Position numbers and translations under genes: made by a program
Source of the DNA: Pseudonocardia hierapolitana
GTDB lineage: Bacteria; Actinomycetota; Actinomycetes; Mycobacteriales; Pseudonocardiaceae
DNA: 64,000 nucleotides
Assembly (NCBI RefSeq): GCF_007994075.1
Contig: NZ_VIWU01000001.1
Coordinates: forward strand, 3,162,001-3,226,000
Direction: 5' to 3'
Shown here: positions 16,537-25,170 of the stretch, piece by piece
Layout of the letters: each line of letters begins with the position of its first letter
Position numbering within the stretch: the first letter of the stretch is position 1
The notes under the pieces: model-generated
Told to the model about the DNA's origin: nothing
What the model saw: the letters and a program-made list of their open reading frames with translations, nothing else
Databases searched by the model: none

Positions 16537-17322
16537 CTATACGAGTTCGGTCATTCCCTGCACGGTGGTCATCAGGAGCGGCGCGTAGCCGAGCAGCTCG
16601 GCACGGTCCACCGCGAACGTCACGGTCGAGATGCTCACACCGCCGCGGGGCCGCCCGGCCCGGTCGAGGATCGCGGCGCCGAGGCAGCGCACGGTGGCCT
16701 CGTTCTCCTCGTCGTCGATGGCGTAACCGCGCTCGCGCACCGCGGCGAGCTCGGCGTGCAGGGCCCGCAGGTCGGTGATCGTGGCCTGCGTCCTGGTCGG
16801 CATTCCGGCCGAGGACATCACGGCGTCCACCTCGGCGGCAGGCAGGTGCGCGAGGATCGCCTTGCCGATCGCCGTGCAGTGCAACATGAGCTGGTTGCCC
16901 ACCCGCGACCGCATCTCGTACGGCTTGTCGCTGTCGACCTTGTGCAGGTACACGGCGTGGTCACCGACCCGGACCGCGAGGTGCACGGTGTTGCCGCCCG
17001 CGCCCTCCTGCAGCCGCCGCAGGGCGGGCCCGGCGCCGGCCGACATCACCGACACGATCCGCGCGCCGAGCCCGGACAGCCGGCCCCCCACTCCGTAGCG
17101 CCCGTCGCCGCAGTTCTCCGCGAACCCCTCTGCGGTGAGCGTGGCCAGCACGCGGTACGCCGTGGACCGGGGCACCGCCGCACGCTCTGCCACGTCCATC
17201 AGCCGGTGCGGCCCGTCGGGCACGGCGAGCGCCTCCAGGATCCGCATGGCCTTCTCCACGGACGTCCCGGCCGCGCTGGCCCGCCCCCTGCGAACCGGCT
17301 GTACCGATGACGCTGAAGTCAT
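16537..17322 (-). CDS. IclR-family transcriptional regulator
   Basis: 261 residues. The winged helix (about 20-85) has SVEKAMRILEAL and the recognition segment AERAAVPRSTAYRVLATLTAEGF; the C-terminal GAF-like effector domain has the LHCTAIGKAILAHLP signature that binds small acids. IclR proteins often control sugar-acid and aromatic catabolism. The gene is embedded in the minus-strand operon and its ATG overlaps the permease stop in ATGA. A perfect inverted repeat at 20823-20847, in the promoter region of the binding-protein gene, is the most likely operator. Confidence 0.9.
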   Translation of the reverse strand: MTSASSVQPVRRGRASAAGTSVEKAMRILEALAVPDGPHRLMDVAERAAVPRSTAYRVLATLTAEGFAENCGDGRYGVGGRLSGLGARIVSVMSAGAGPALRRLQEGAGGNTVHLAVRVGDHAVYLHKVDSDKPYEMRSRVGNQLMLHCTAIGKAILAHLPAAEVDAVMSSAGMPTRTQATITDLRALHAELAAVRERGYAIDDEENEATVRCLGAAILDRAGRPRGGVSISTVTFAVDRAELLGYAPLLMTTVQGMTELV

Positions 17323-19328
17323 CCCTTCACGGCACCCGCTGTCAGACCCTCGGTCAAGAACCGCTGCCCGAAGGCGTACATGAGCACCACGGGGATGCTG
17401 ATCAGCAGCGAGGCCGCCGCCAGCTGGCCCTGCGGCACGACGTCACCGAAGATCATCGACTGCATGCCGACCGGCAACGTCTTGTAGTCGTCGCGGGTGA
17501 TGAACACGAACGCGAAGAGGAACTCGTTCCACGCGTTGGTGAGCGTGAACAGCGCGACCGCCAACAGGCCCGGCTTCGCCAGCGGCAGCACGATCCGCAC
17601 GAACGCACCGAACCGCGTGCAGCCGTCGACGAGCGCCGACTCCTCCAGGTCGGCCGGGATCGACTTGAAGTAGCCCACGAGCAGCCACGTGGCGAACGGC
17701 AGCGTGAACGTCGGGTACGTGATCACCAGCGACCAGAGCGAGTCGTTCAGCCGGACCCCGCTCATCATCTGGTACAGCGGGATGAACAGCAGCGCACCCG
17801 GCATCACGTAGGTGAGCAGGATCGTCACCGTGAAGCTCTCCGAGCCGCGGAACTTCAGGCGCGCCAGCGCGTACCCGGCGAGCGCGGCGCACACCAGAGC
17901 GATCAGGGTGGACGCCCCGGCCACCAGCACCGTGTTGATGTACCAGGTGCCGAACGCCCGGCCCGAGAAGAGGTTGGTGAACTGCTCCGTGCTCCACGGG
18001 GTGGGCCACAGGTCGTTGGTGCGCATGACGATCTGGGAGTCGGACTTGAACGCCGTGACCGTCATCCAGTACAGCGGGGCGAGCACGAACCCGAGCAGCC
18101 CGATGAGCGCGACCCCCGACCCGACCCCGTTGACCAGGCGCGCCGCCACGCTGTTGCCCCGCGCGGCCAGCGTGGAGACAACCCGCCCGATGATCGCTGC
18201 GAGCAGCACGAACACGCCCAGTACGAGCGCGGCCTTCCACACGATGTGCGGTGAGGCCCAGATCAGCAGCAGCGTCGAGACGGCGACGACCACCCACGGC
18301 ATCGCCTTGCGCTGCGCCGGGGTCAGTCGGCTGCGCCCGAGGTCGCCGTTGCCGGGCCCGTCGCTGCGGCGCATCAACCGGACCAGGATGACCACGAGGA
18401 TGCCGATGATCGGCAGCATCACCAGTGTGACCGCGGCACCGGCGCCCTCCTGCAGCTGCTGGATGGCCTTGGAGTAGGCCACCATCACGTACGGCGCGGT
18501 GGCGTCACCGGGCCCGCCCTGGGTCATCAGCCAGATCAGGTCGAAGTTGTTGAACGTCCAGATGGACGACAGCAGCACCGTCACGATCATGACGTGGCGC
18601 AGGCCGGGGAGCGTGACGTGCCGGAACCGCTGCCACGGGGTGGCGCCGTCCACCATGGCCGCCTCGTAGAGCGTGCTGTCGATCGCCTTCAGCCCGGCGA
18701 GGAACGTCACCGTGAAGAACGGGATGCCCTTCCAGACGTTGACCAGGATGACCGCCGGCATCGCGAGCGCGGGGTCGGACAGCCACTCCGCGGGCCAGCT
18801 CTCGACGAGCCCGATCGCGGCGAGCATCGGCCCGATCCCGGACTCGGTGAGCACCGTGTTGACGCTGCCGAAGATCGGGTCGAACAGCGAGCGCCACGTG
18901 AACGCGGTGACGACCGTCGGCACCACCCACGGCAGCAGGATGATGCCGGCGATGACCGCCCGCCCGCGGCGCATGTGGTGCAGCATCAGCGCCGCGATGA
19001 GGCCGAGGGTGACCTTGAAGATCTCGGCGTACGCGGTGAAGACGAACGAGTTGAGCACACCGGTGTGGAACACCGGGTCGTCGACGAGCGCGGTGTAGTT
19101 GTCCAGCCCGACGAACACCGTGTCCGGGCCGTGCCGCTCGGTGGTGCTGGTGACGATCGAGCTGACGATCGGGTACAGGATCAGCGCCGCGATGAGCAGC
19201 CCGGCGGGCGCGAGGAAGCCCGTGGCGAGCCGCCAGTCGCGCCCGAGCGTCCGCTGGAGGCCCGTGAGCGACGTCGAGGGTGCGGCCGCCGAGCGGGTCG
19301 GTGACGGCCGCGGGCGCAGGACGGTCAC
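17319..19328 (-). CDS. Fused sugar ABC permease (MalF-type plus MalG-type in one chain)
   Basis: A single 669-residue frame holds both permease subunits of a carbohydrate ABC importer. Residues about 30-335 are a MalF-like half with its EAA loop at EAAMVDGATPWQRF. Residues about 400-669 are a MalG-like half with its EAA loop at EESALVDGCTRFGAF and the usual C-terminal TAGAVKG. Between them are about 65 residues with two extra hydrophobic spans (WVVVAVSTLLLIW and AALVLGVFVLLAAII), an even number that keeps the MalG half in the right orientation. The two halves are normally separate genes. The start GTG overlaps the binding-protein stop. No ATPase gene accompanies it. Confidence 0.9.
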   Translation of the reverse strand: MTVLRPRPSPTRSAAAPSTSLTGLQRTLGRDWRLATGFLAPAGLLIAALILYPIVSSIVTSTTERHGPDTVFVGLDNYTALVDDPVFHTGVLNSFVFTAYAEIFKVTLGLIAALMLHHMRRGRAVIAGIILLPWVVPTVVTAFTWRSLFDPIFGSVNTVLTESGIGPMLAAIGLVESWPAEWLSDPALAMPAVILVNVWKGIPFFTVTFLAGLKAIDSTLYEAAMVDGATPWQRFRHVTLPGLRHVMIVTVLLSSIWTFNNFDLIWLMTQGGPGDATAPYVMVAYSKAIQQLQEGAGAAVTLVMLPIIGILVVILVRLMRRSDGPGNGDLGRSRLTPAQRKAMPWVVVAVSTLLLIWASPHIVWKAALVLGVFVLLAAIIGRVVSTLAARGNSVAARLVNGVGSGVALIGLLGFVLAPLYWMTVTAFKSDSQIVMRTNDLWPTPWSTEQFTNLFSGRAFGTWYINTVLVAGASTLIALVCAALAGYALARLKFRGSESFTVTILLTYVMPGALLFIPLYQMMSGVRLNDSLWSLVITYPTFTLPFATWLLVGYFKSIPADLEESALVDGCTRFGAFVRIVLPLAKPGLLAVALFTLTNAWNEFLFAFVFITRDDYKTLPVGMQSMIFGDVVPQGQLAAASLLISIPVVLMYAFGQRFLTEGLTAGAVKG

Positions 19329-20755
19329 TGCTTGTAGCCCTGCTGCTCGAAGATCTGGACCATGCGGTCGTGGGTGGTGGCCACGGCCTCGGCCGGGGCG
19401 GTGCCCTGGACCACCGACTGCATCATGTCCGTGAGCAGGTAGGCCGCCACGGCGGCCTGCTCGCCCGGGCTCGGCGGCTGCGGGAACGCGTAGCCGGTCG
19501 CGGTGGTCAACGGGATCGGCGTCTTGGTCTGTTCGCGGATCGCCGCGTAGGCCGGGTCACCGTTGGTGTAGTACGGGTCGGAGTCCCACACCTTCTCCCA
19601 CGACGGGTTCACCAGGCACGGCGCGCCCTGCGCGACGCCGAGCAGGGCGGAGCCGCTGACCATGAACTTCGCCACCTGCTTCGCCAGGTCGGGGTTCTTC
19701 GCCCCCTTGAACACCACGAACGAGTTCGACGAGCCGAACGCGAGCGGACGGTCGAGTGCCGGACCGATGGCCCCGTTGAACGGGTGGGTGTTCCCGTAGA
19801 CCGGGTTGCCCTTGGTCTTCGAGTCGGCGTAGATGCTGTACTGGTTGTTGGTGAGGCCGATGATGCCCGCGAGCCAGTTCTCGTTGTTGCCGGTGTCGGT
19901 CCAGCTCTCGATCCCGGGCGGCAGCATGGGCTCGTACTTGGGGTTCGTGTAGATGTCGCCGATGAACGAGACGGCCTCGACGGTCTCGGGCGAGTTGAAG
20001 ACCACCCTCTGCCCGGTGTTGTCCGCGATCGCCCCGCCGTAGGCGTTGATGACGGACTCGATGAACCCGTTGGCGTCGCCGGAGCGGTTGATCGTGATGC
20101 CCCACCCGAAGCGTCGCTGTGCCGGGTCAGAGACCGCCAGCGCGTTGTCGCGCAGCTCCTCCCACGTGTAGGTGGGCTTGAGCGGGAGCCCCTTCTCCGC
20201 GTACCAGTCCTTCCGCAGGAACATCCCGGCGGCGATGAAGTGGTAGGGGATCGCGTACCAGCGCCCGTTGAACACGCAGAAGTTGGTGGCCTCCGTCGCC
20301 GGCTCGCCGTAGAGGGCCTTCATCTCCTCGACCACGTCGGTGACGTCCTCGAGGTCGCCGAGGTTCTGCAGCTGGCCGACGAACCGCTCGTCGCTCATGA
20401 AGGCCAGGTCCCGGGTGGTGCCGGCCTTCACCTCGGCGTCCATCTTCGCGACCATGTCGCCGGCGTCGCCCGACACCAGGTCGTTCTGGACGGTGGTGCC
20501 GGTGGCCTGCGCGAAGGCCTGGAGCGACCGGTCGAGGGCCTGGTTGGCGGCCTCGGAGTACAGCTTCTGCGAGAGCATGCCGACCGAGCCGCCGCGGTAG
20601 GGCGCCGCGGCGTCCAGGATCGCCTGCGGGACCTGCACATCCACCTGCGGAGCGGCCGGTGGGCCACCGCCACAGGCGGTGAGCCCCACAGCGCCGAGCG
20701 CGCTCATCCCCAGGAACTTCCGCCTCGACCACTCGGGTCCGGTCCGCAGTGCCAT
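19325..20755 (-). CDS. ABC sugar-binding lipoprotein, family 1, Tat signal
   Basis: 476 residues. The signal peptide has the twin-arginine motif SRRKFLG at about residues 10-16 and a lipobox ending LTAC near residue 27, so it is probably exported folded by Tat and lipidated. The rest is a family 1 extracellular solute-binding protein with the usual two-lobe layout. The ATG at 20755 follows GGAGGAG at good spacing; a longer in-frame form to 20803 lacks signal features. Delivers a sugar or sugar acid to the fused permease that follows, with which it overlaps by 4 bases (GTGA). Confidence 0.9.
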   Translation of the reverse strand: MALRTGPEWSRRKFLGMSALGAVGLTACGGGPPAAPQVDVQVPQAILDAAAPYRGGSVGMLSQKLYSEAANQALDRSLQAFAQATGTTVQNDLVSGDAGDMVAKMDAEVKAGTTRDLAFMSDERFVGQLQNLGDLEDVTDVVEEMKALYGEPATEATNFCVFNGRWYAIPYHFIAAGMFLRKDWYAEKGLPLKPTYTWEELRDNALAVSDPAQRRFGWGITINRSGDANGFIESVINAYGGAIADNTGQRVVFNSPETVEAVSFIGDIYTNPKYEPMLPPGIESWTDTGNNENWLAGIIGLTNNQYSIYADSKTKGNPVYGNTHPFNGAIGPALDRPLAFGSSNSFVVFKGAKNPDLAKQVAKFMVSGSALLGVAQGAPCLVNPSWEKVWDSDPYYTNGDPAYAAIREQTKTPIPLTTATGYAFPQPPSPGEQAAVAAYLLTDMMQSVVQGTAPAEAVATTHDRMVQIFEQQGYKQ

Positions 20756-20822
20756 GACCACTCCTCCCACGTCCCCGCACTGGGACGCGTACCGACGGGG
20801 CAACGGTGCAACCGACGGGGGC

Positions 20823-20847
20823 TTCCGTTTCTCTTAGTGAAACGGAA
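20823..20847. promoter_or_regulatory. Perfect inverted repeat, candidate IclR operator
   Basis: TTCCGTTTC (20823-20831) and GAAACGGAA (20839-20847) are perfect 9-base arms with a 7-base spacer. It lies 68 bases upstream of the binding-protein ATG and 27 bases past the Gfo/Idh stop, in the only sizeable gap (118 bases) of this operon. The GTTTC...GAAAC core is compatible with IclR-family sites, and an IclR gene lies two genes downstream. The gap therefore probably holds an internal promoter for the transport part of the operon. Confidence 0.6.
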
Positions 20848-20873
20848 TGCCACGTAGTGCGACGGCGGTCACA

Positions 20874-22031
20874 CTAGGGGGACCACGGTCGGGTGTCAAC
20901 GGTCACTTTGTCGGAGTTCTCGTGCTCGCCGGGAAGGCCGTCGAACAGGCCCTCGGCGCCGCGCGGGCGCCACAGCGGCACCCCACCCTCGACGGGCACG
21001 TCGAGCGGGACGACAGTGGCCTCGTCGGCCGAGTCGAGCGCCGCGAGGACGATCCGCATGTTCGCCACGCTCTGCGCGATCGTGCCCACCACCGGCTCGC
21101 CGTGCCGCACGGCGTCGGCGAAGTCGCAGAGCTCGCCGTAGTAGCCGTTGTCGATGCCGCGGAAGACGTCGGTGCGGGTGGTGCCGTCCGCCCGCGTGAG
21201 CGTGACCCGCCGCTCCCGCTCAGGACCGGAGAGCACGAGAACGCCCTCGGTGCCGTAGAGGCGCATGTCGTTCGGCTCCTCCGGCACCGGCACCTCCGAG
21301 TAGCAGGCCGTGTAGTTGCCGATCGCGCCGGAGGCGAAAATGAGGTTCAAGGCGAGGTCCGACGGGGAGTCGATCGTGCTGTTCGCCCACTGCACCGCGC
21401 CGTGCACCCGAACCACCTCGCCGCAGAGCATCCGGATCTGCGCGATGTCGTGCACGCCGGCGTCGAGGTGGACGCCACCGCGGTACTGCGGCTTCTGCCG
21501 CCACGGCGTGCCGTTGAACCGGCCCTCGCGCGGCACCATCTGCCCGGCACGCCGGTACGCCATCAGGTGCAGCTTGCCGATCGCGCCGTCGTCGAGCAGC
21601 GCGCGGGCGTGACGGATGTCGTCGCGGTAGAAGTAGTTCTCGGCGACGAGCACGACCCGGTCGGGGAACTCGCGCTCGAAGTCGAGGAACGCCCGGGCCT
21701 GCTCCTCGTCGGTACCGGTGGGCTTCTCGCAGAGCAGGTGCTTGCCGGCGATCAGCGCGTCACGGGCGATCCCGTACAGCACCGGGATCGGCACCGACAC
21801 CAGCACCGCGTCGACGTCGTCGCGGGCCAGCAGGTCGCGGTGGTCCGCGTGGTACCTCGACCCGTCGACCCCGCTGTAGGCCGCGAAGCGGGCCGCCTGC
21901 TCGGCCGAGCGGTCGGCGAACGCCGTGACGACGTACCGGTCGGGCATGCGACGCAGCGCGGGCCAGTGCAGCTGCTCGACCGCCAGCCCGGTGCCGATCA
22001 GCCCGAGCCGGATCGGTTCATCGGCGACCAT
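20874..22031 (-). CDS. Gfo/Idh/MocA-family oxidoreductase
   Basis: 385 residues. N-terminal Rossmann domain with LGLIGTGLA at about residues 9-17 and the diagnostic CEKPTG near residue 100; a C-terminal alpha/beta domain follows with the conserved DAGVHDIAQIR segment that carries catalytic Asp/His. Enzymes of this family oxidise sugars, inositols or amino sugars with NAD(P). It lies 3 bases after the GntR gene and upstream of the transport genes, so it probably acts on the imported sugar or its derivative. It is not the same class of enzyme as the oxidoreductase in the divergent plus-strand cluster. Confidence 0.88.
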   Translation of the reverse strand: MVADEPIRLGLIGTGLAVEQLHWPALRRMPDRYVVTAFADRSAEQAARFAAYSGVDGSRYHADHRDLLARDDVDAVLVSVPIPVLYGIARDALIAGKHLLCEKPTGTDEEQARAFLDFEREFPDRVVLVAENYFYRDDIRHARALLDDGAIGKLHLMAYRRAGQMVPREGRFNGTPWRQKPQYRGGVHLDAGVHDIAQIRMLCGEVVRVHGAVQWANSTIDSPSDLALNLIFASGAIGNYTACYSEVPVPEEPNDMRLYGTEGVLVLSGPERERRVTLTRADGTTRTDVFRGIDNGYYGELCDFADAVRHGEPVVGTIAQSVANMRIVLAALDSADEATVVPLDVPVEGGVPLWRPRGAEGLFDGLPGEHENSDKVTVDTRPWSP

Positions 22032-22034
22032 GGC

Positions 22035-22760
22035 TCACCCCTGCTTCTCCTTCGGGGCGAGCAGCGGTGCGTTGCCCTGTACGTGCTCGCGCATCGCGGC
22101 CCGCGCTGCGTCCGGGTCGCGGGACTCGAGCGCGCGGTAGATGCGCGCGTGGGCCTCGGTGGCCTTGCGCAGGCTCTCCGGGCTCCCCTGGTTGGTCACC
22201 CGGCGGCTGGCGGTGCCCAGCCAGCGCGCCGAGTACATGATCCGGTCGAGGATCCGGTTGTTCGCCGCCCGGCAGATCTCCATGTGGAACTCGTGGTCGA
22301 CCGCGAGGTAGGCGTCCGGGTCGGACTCGAGGCTCGCCATCCGGTCCAGCTCGGTGCGCATGCGCTCCAGCGTCTCGTCCGTGATGGCAGCGGCCGCCAT
22401 CGCCGCGAGCTCCGGCTCCAGCAGCTCCCGCATCTGGAGCAGCTCGCGCAGCAGTCCGTCGACGTGCTCCGGCGGGAGCCATTCCGCGAGCAGGGGGCTG
22501 AGGTAGTCCCACTCGGCCTGCGGCCGGACGACCACCCGACGCCCCTGGGCGATGTCGACGATGTCGAGCGAGGCGAGAATCTTGAGCGTCTCGCGGGCGA
22601 CCACGCGGGAGACGCCGAACTCACGCGAGATGTCCAGCTCAGAGGGGGCGCGCCCCTCTTCGGTCTCACCGTTCACGAACCGCCGGGTCAGGTGCGCGGC
22701 CACCTGCACCGGGAGAGTCCGGACCTTGACAGCGTCCGTCGACTCTTGTCTCCTGTGCAT
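22035..22760 (-). CDS. GntR-family regulator, FadR subfamily (FCD domain)
   Basis: 241 residues. Winged helix at about 10-75 with APSELDISREFGVSRVVARETLKILASL, followed by an all-helical FCD effector domain containing the metal- or acid-binding residues in LAVDHEFHMEICRAANNR (His-containing) near residues 150-170. FCD GntR proteins commonly sense sugar acids such as gluconate, galactonate or uronates. It is the first gene of the minus-strand operon and faces the plus-strand operon, with a symmetric CTTATAGGACAAG just 9 bases upstream of its ATG. It is the most likely switch for both divergent clusters. Confidence 0.9.
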   Translation of the reverse strand: MHRRQESTDAVKVRTLPVQVAAHLTRRFVNGETEEGRAPSELDISREFGVSRVVARETLKILASLDIVDIAQGRRVVVRPQAEWDYLSPLLAEWLPPEHVDGLLRELLQMRELLEPELAAMAAAAITDETLERMRTELDRMASLESDPDAYLAVDHEFHMEICRAANNRILDRIMYSARWLGTASRRVTNQGSPESLRKATEAHARIYRALESRDPDAARAAMREHVQGNAPLLAPKEKQG

Positions 22761-22768
22761 GTCATCAG

Positions 22769-22781
22769 CTTATAGGACAAG
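22769..22781. promoter_or_regulatory. Candidate GntR/FadR-type operator
   Basis: CTTATAGGACAAG is a pseudo-palindrome (CTTnTnnnAnAAG) of the form bound by FadR-subfamily GntR proteins (TnGTnnnACnA-like when read on the minus strand). It lies in the 158-bp intergenic region between the GntR gene and the divergent binding-protein gene, next to the GntR start, which suggests autoregulation and control of both operons. Confidence 0.5.
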
Positions 22782-22918
22782 TTGGCATCCTCGCTCCTGG
22801 GCGCCGGGAAAACCTTCCGCTCCGCAGGCGAGGTGAGTTCCGCCCTGGCGGTCAGGTCACCCGCTCATGCACTGGGGCGTTCGAAAGGGCAGCTGAAAAC
22901 CTCGACGAGGAGGTTCCC

Positions 22919-24229
22919 ATGCACACGACGTCCGGTGCGCTGAACCGGCGCCGGTTCCTCGGCGGTTCGCTGGCGCTCGCCGCAGGTGCCGCGGCCGGGC
23001 CGTTCCTGGCCGCGTGCGGCGGCGGCGACTCCGGCGGGAAGGCCACGGAGATCAACGCCCTGCTCATCACGGGTGGTGACCGCTACCCCGCCTACTGGGA
23101 GAAGGTCACGTCCGCGTTCAAGGAGCAAACCGGGATCACGGTCACCTACGACCTGCTCCAGTTCACGCCGCTGACCTCGAAGGAGATCACGCTCGCGGCG
23201 GCCCGCAGCACCCAGTACGACGTCTACAGCACGCACACCGCGCAGATCGGCGCGTTCTTCCCGCACTTCGAGCCGCTCAACAACCACTTCGACGCGGCCG
23301 ACATCGCCGACTTCTTCCCGGTCGCCATCAAGTACATGACGAACCCGGCCAACGGTGAGCTGGCGGCCATCCCCCGCAACATGGACGCGCGCACCCAGTA
23401 CTACCGCAGGGACCTCTACGAGGCGGCCGGCGTGCAGCCGGCGACCACGTGGGAGGAGCTCGCGGCCGTCGGGCAGCAACTGACCGGGGGCGGTCGGTTC
23501 GGCCTCGTGCTGCCCGGCCAGGGCGACCCGGCCCAGCGGCAGTTCGCCGACTTCCTGTGGCAGGCAGGCGGCGAGTGGCTCGACCAGAACAACAACGTCA
23601 CCTTCAACTCGACCGCGGGCGTCGAGGCGCTCACCTTCTACCGCGACCTCATCCAGACCCACCGGATCACCCCGTCCGACGTCGTCACCTACCAGTGGAA
23701 CGAGAACTCCGCAGGCTTCACGAACGGGACGTGCGCCGCGGTGTTCGACTGGCCGGGCGCGTACGCGAGCTTCGGGGACCCGGCCCTGTCCACGGTGAGC
23801 GGGTCGTTCGCGACGGCGCCGATGCCGGGCCACAAGACGGAGACCTCCTGCGCGATCTCGCACGGGCTGGCGATCAACAAGTACTCCCGGAAGAAGGACG
23901 CGGCCGCGGAGTTCCTCCGGTTCACGGTCACCCCGGACGCCCTGGTCGACCAGTACGCGGAGTTCAAGAACTACCCGAGCCGCGTGTCCACCGCCGACCA
24001 GGTGATCGGGAAGGCGCAGGGCCCGGAGCAGCAGTGGCTCTCCGACCTGCGCACCACGATCGAGAACGGCAAGGAGTGGCCGAAGGTGCCGGGCTTCGAC
24101 AAGGTCTCCACCGTCGTGCAGACGGCCGTCCAGAACGCGCTGAGCAACCAGATGAGCCCGCAGGCCGCCCTCGACGCCGCAGCGGAGGAGAGCACGCGGA
24201 TCCTGCAGCAGGCAGGGGCGCTGCGCTGA
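22919..24229 (+). CDS. ABC sugar-binding lipoprotein, family 1, Tat signal (plus cluster)
   Basis: 436 residues. The Tat motif NRRRFLGGS at about residues 9-17 and a lipobox FLAAC near residue 36 predict a Tat-exported lipoprotein. The mature part is a family 1 solute-binding protein: an early GGDRYPAYWEKVTSAFKEQ-like start of lobe 1, then NMDARTQYYRRDLYEAAGV and the late KKDAAAEFLRF segment. GAGGAGG stands at good spacing before the ATG. It heads a six-gene plus-strand operon with two permeases, an SDR, a dehydratase and an RraA-like lyase, so it likely delivers a sugar acid or its oligomer. Confidence 0.92.
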   Translation: MHTTSGALNRRRFLGGSLALAAGAAAGPFLAACGGGDSGGKATEINALLITGGDRYPAYWEKVTSAFKEQTGITVTYDLLQFTPLTSKEITLAAARSTQYDVYSTHTAQIGAFFPHFEPLNNHFDAADIADFFPVAIKYMTNPANGELAAIPRNMDARTQYYRRDLYEAAGVQPATTWEELAAVGQQLTGGGRFGLVLPGQGDPAQRQFADFLWQAGGEWLDQNNNVTFNSTAGVEALTFYRDLIQTHRITPSDVVTYQWNENSAGFTNGTCAAVFDWPGAYASFGDPALSTVSGSFATAPMPGHKTETSCAISHGLAINKYSRKKDAAAEFLRFTVTPDALVDQYAEFKNYPSRVSTADQVIGKAQGPEQQWLSDLRTTIENGKEWPKVPGFDKVSTVVQTAVQNALSNQMSPQAALDAAAEESTRILQQAGALR

Positions 24230-24231
24230 CC

Positions 24232-25170
24232 ATGGCCGTCTCGCAGAACGTCCTGGCCCGGGCGCCGGTCGCCCGGCACTCGCGGGTCACCCCGCAGTGG
24301 CTCACCGGCTACGCGCTGGCGGCGCCCGCGCTGCTCCTCATGCTGGTGATCTTCCTGTACCCGCTCGGCCACTCGTTCGTCATGAGCTTCTTCCGCTGGG
24401 ACCTGAACACGGCGGAGAGCCCGTTCGTCGGGCTGGGCAACTACCTCGACCTGTTCACCGGCAGCTCGTTCATGCAGACGCTGCGGAACCAGGTGGTCTT
24501 CACCGTGGCGTCGCTGGTGATCGAGGTGGTCGGCGGCATGGCGATCGCCGTACTGCTCAACAGCAAGCTGCGCGGGCTGCGGCCGGCGCGCACGCTGCTC
24601 CTGATCCCGCCGATGGTCGCGCCCGCCGTGGTCGGCCTCAACTTCCGCTGGCTGTTCAACGAGCAGTACGGGCTGATCGACGCCACGCTCGTGCGGCTCG
24701 GGCTCCCGGCGATCCCGTGGCTGTCCGACCCCGGCTGGGCACTGGTCTCGGTGATCATCGCCAACGCCTGGCAGAACACGCCGCTGCTGGTGCTGCTGTT
24801 CCTCGCCGGGCTGCAGGCGATCCCCCGGGAGCCGCTCGAGGCCGCCGCGGTCGACGGGGCGTCGGCATGGCGCACGTTCTGGGCGATCGTGCTGCCGCTG
24901 ATGCGGCCGGTCGTGGTGATCGCGCTGATGATCCGGATCATCGACCTGTTCCGGACCTTCGACGTGGTCTGGCTCATGACACAGGGCGGGCCGGGCAACG
25001 CCTCGAACCTGCTCACCGTGGAGGCCTACAAGCTGGCGTTCCAGAGCGTCGACTTCGGCCACGCCGCGGCGGTGTCGTACGTGGCGCTCGTCCTCTCGCT
25101 GATCGTCCTCGCTCTCCTCTACGGGATCCCCCGGCTCACGGCGCGGAGGGCGGCGACATGGCAGAACTGA
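24232..25170 (+). CDS. Sugar ABC transporter permease, MalF type
   Basis: 312 residues with six predicted spans. The EAA loop for ATPase docking is at EAAAVDGASAWRTFWAIVLPLMRP (about residues 205-228), and DVVWLMTQGGPGNAS is the conserved late periplasmic segment of MalF/UgpA-type permeases. The ATG at 24232 follows the binding-protein stop by 2 bases. It should form the channel with the next gene product. Unlike the minus-strand cluster, the two permeases are separate polypeptides here. Confidence 0.92.
   Translation: MAVSQNVLARAPVARHSRVTPQWLTGYALAAPALLLMLVIFLYPLGHSFVMSFFRWDLNTAESPFVGLGNYLDLFTGSSFMQTLRNQVVFTVASLVIEVVGGMAIAVLLNSKLRGLRPARTLLLIPPMVAPAVVGLNFRWLFNEQYGLIDATLVRLGLPAIPWLSDPGWALVSVIIANAWQNTPLLVLLFLAGLQAIPREPLEAAAVDGASAWRTFWAIVLPLMRPVVVIALMIRIIDLFRTFDVVWLMTQGGPGNASNLLTVEAYKLAFQSVDFGHAAAVSYVALVLSLIVLALLYGIPRLTARRAATWQN

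Noticed and set aside
19325..20803. Longer start for the binding protein at 20803
   Set aside because: The extra 16 residues precede the Tat motif and have no signal character; ATG 20755 has GGAGGAG at good spacing.
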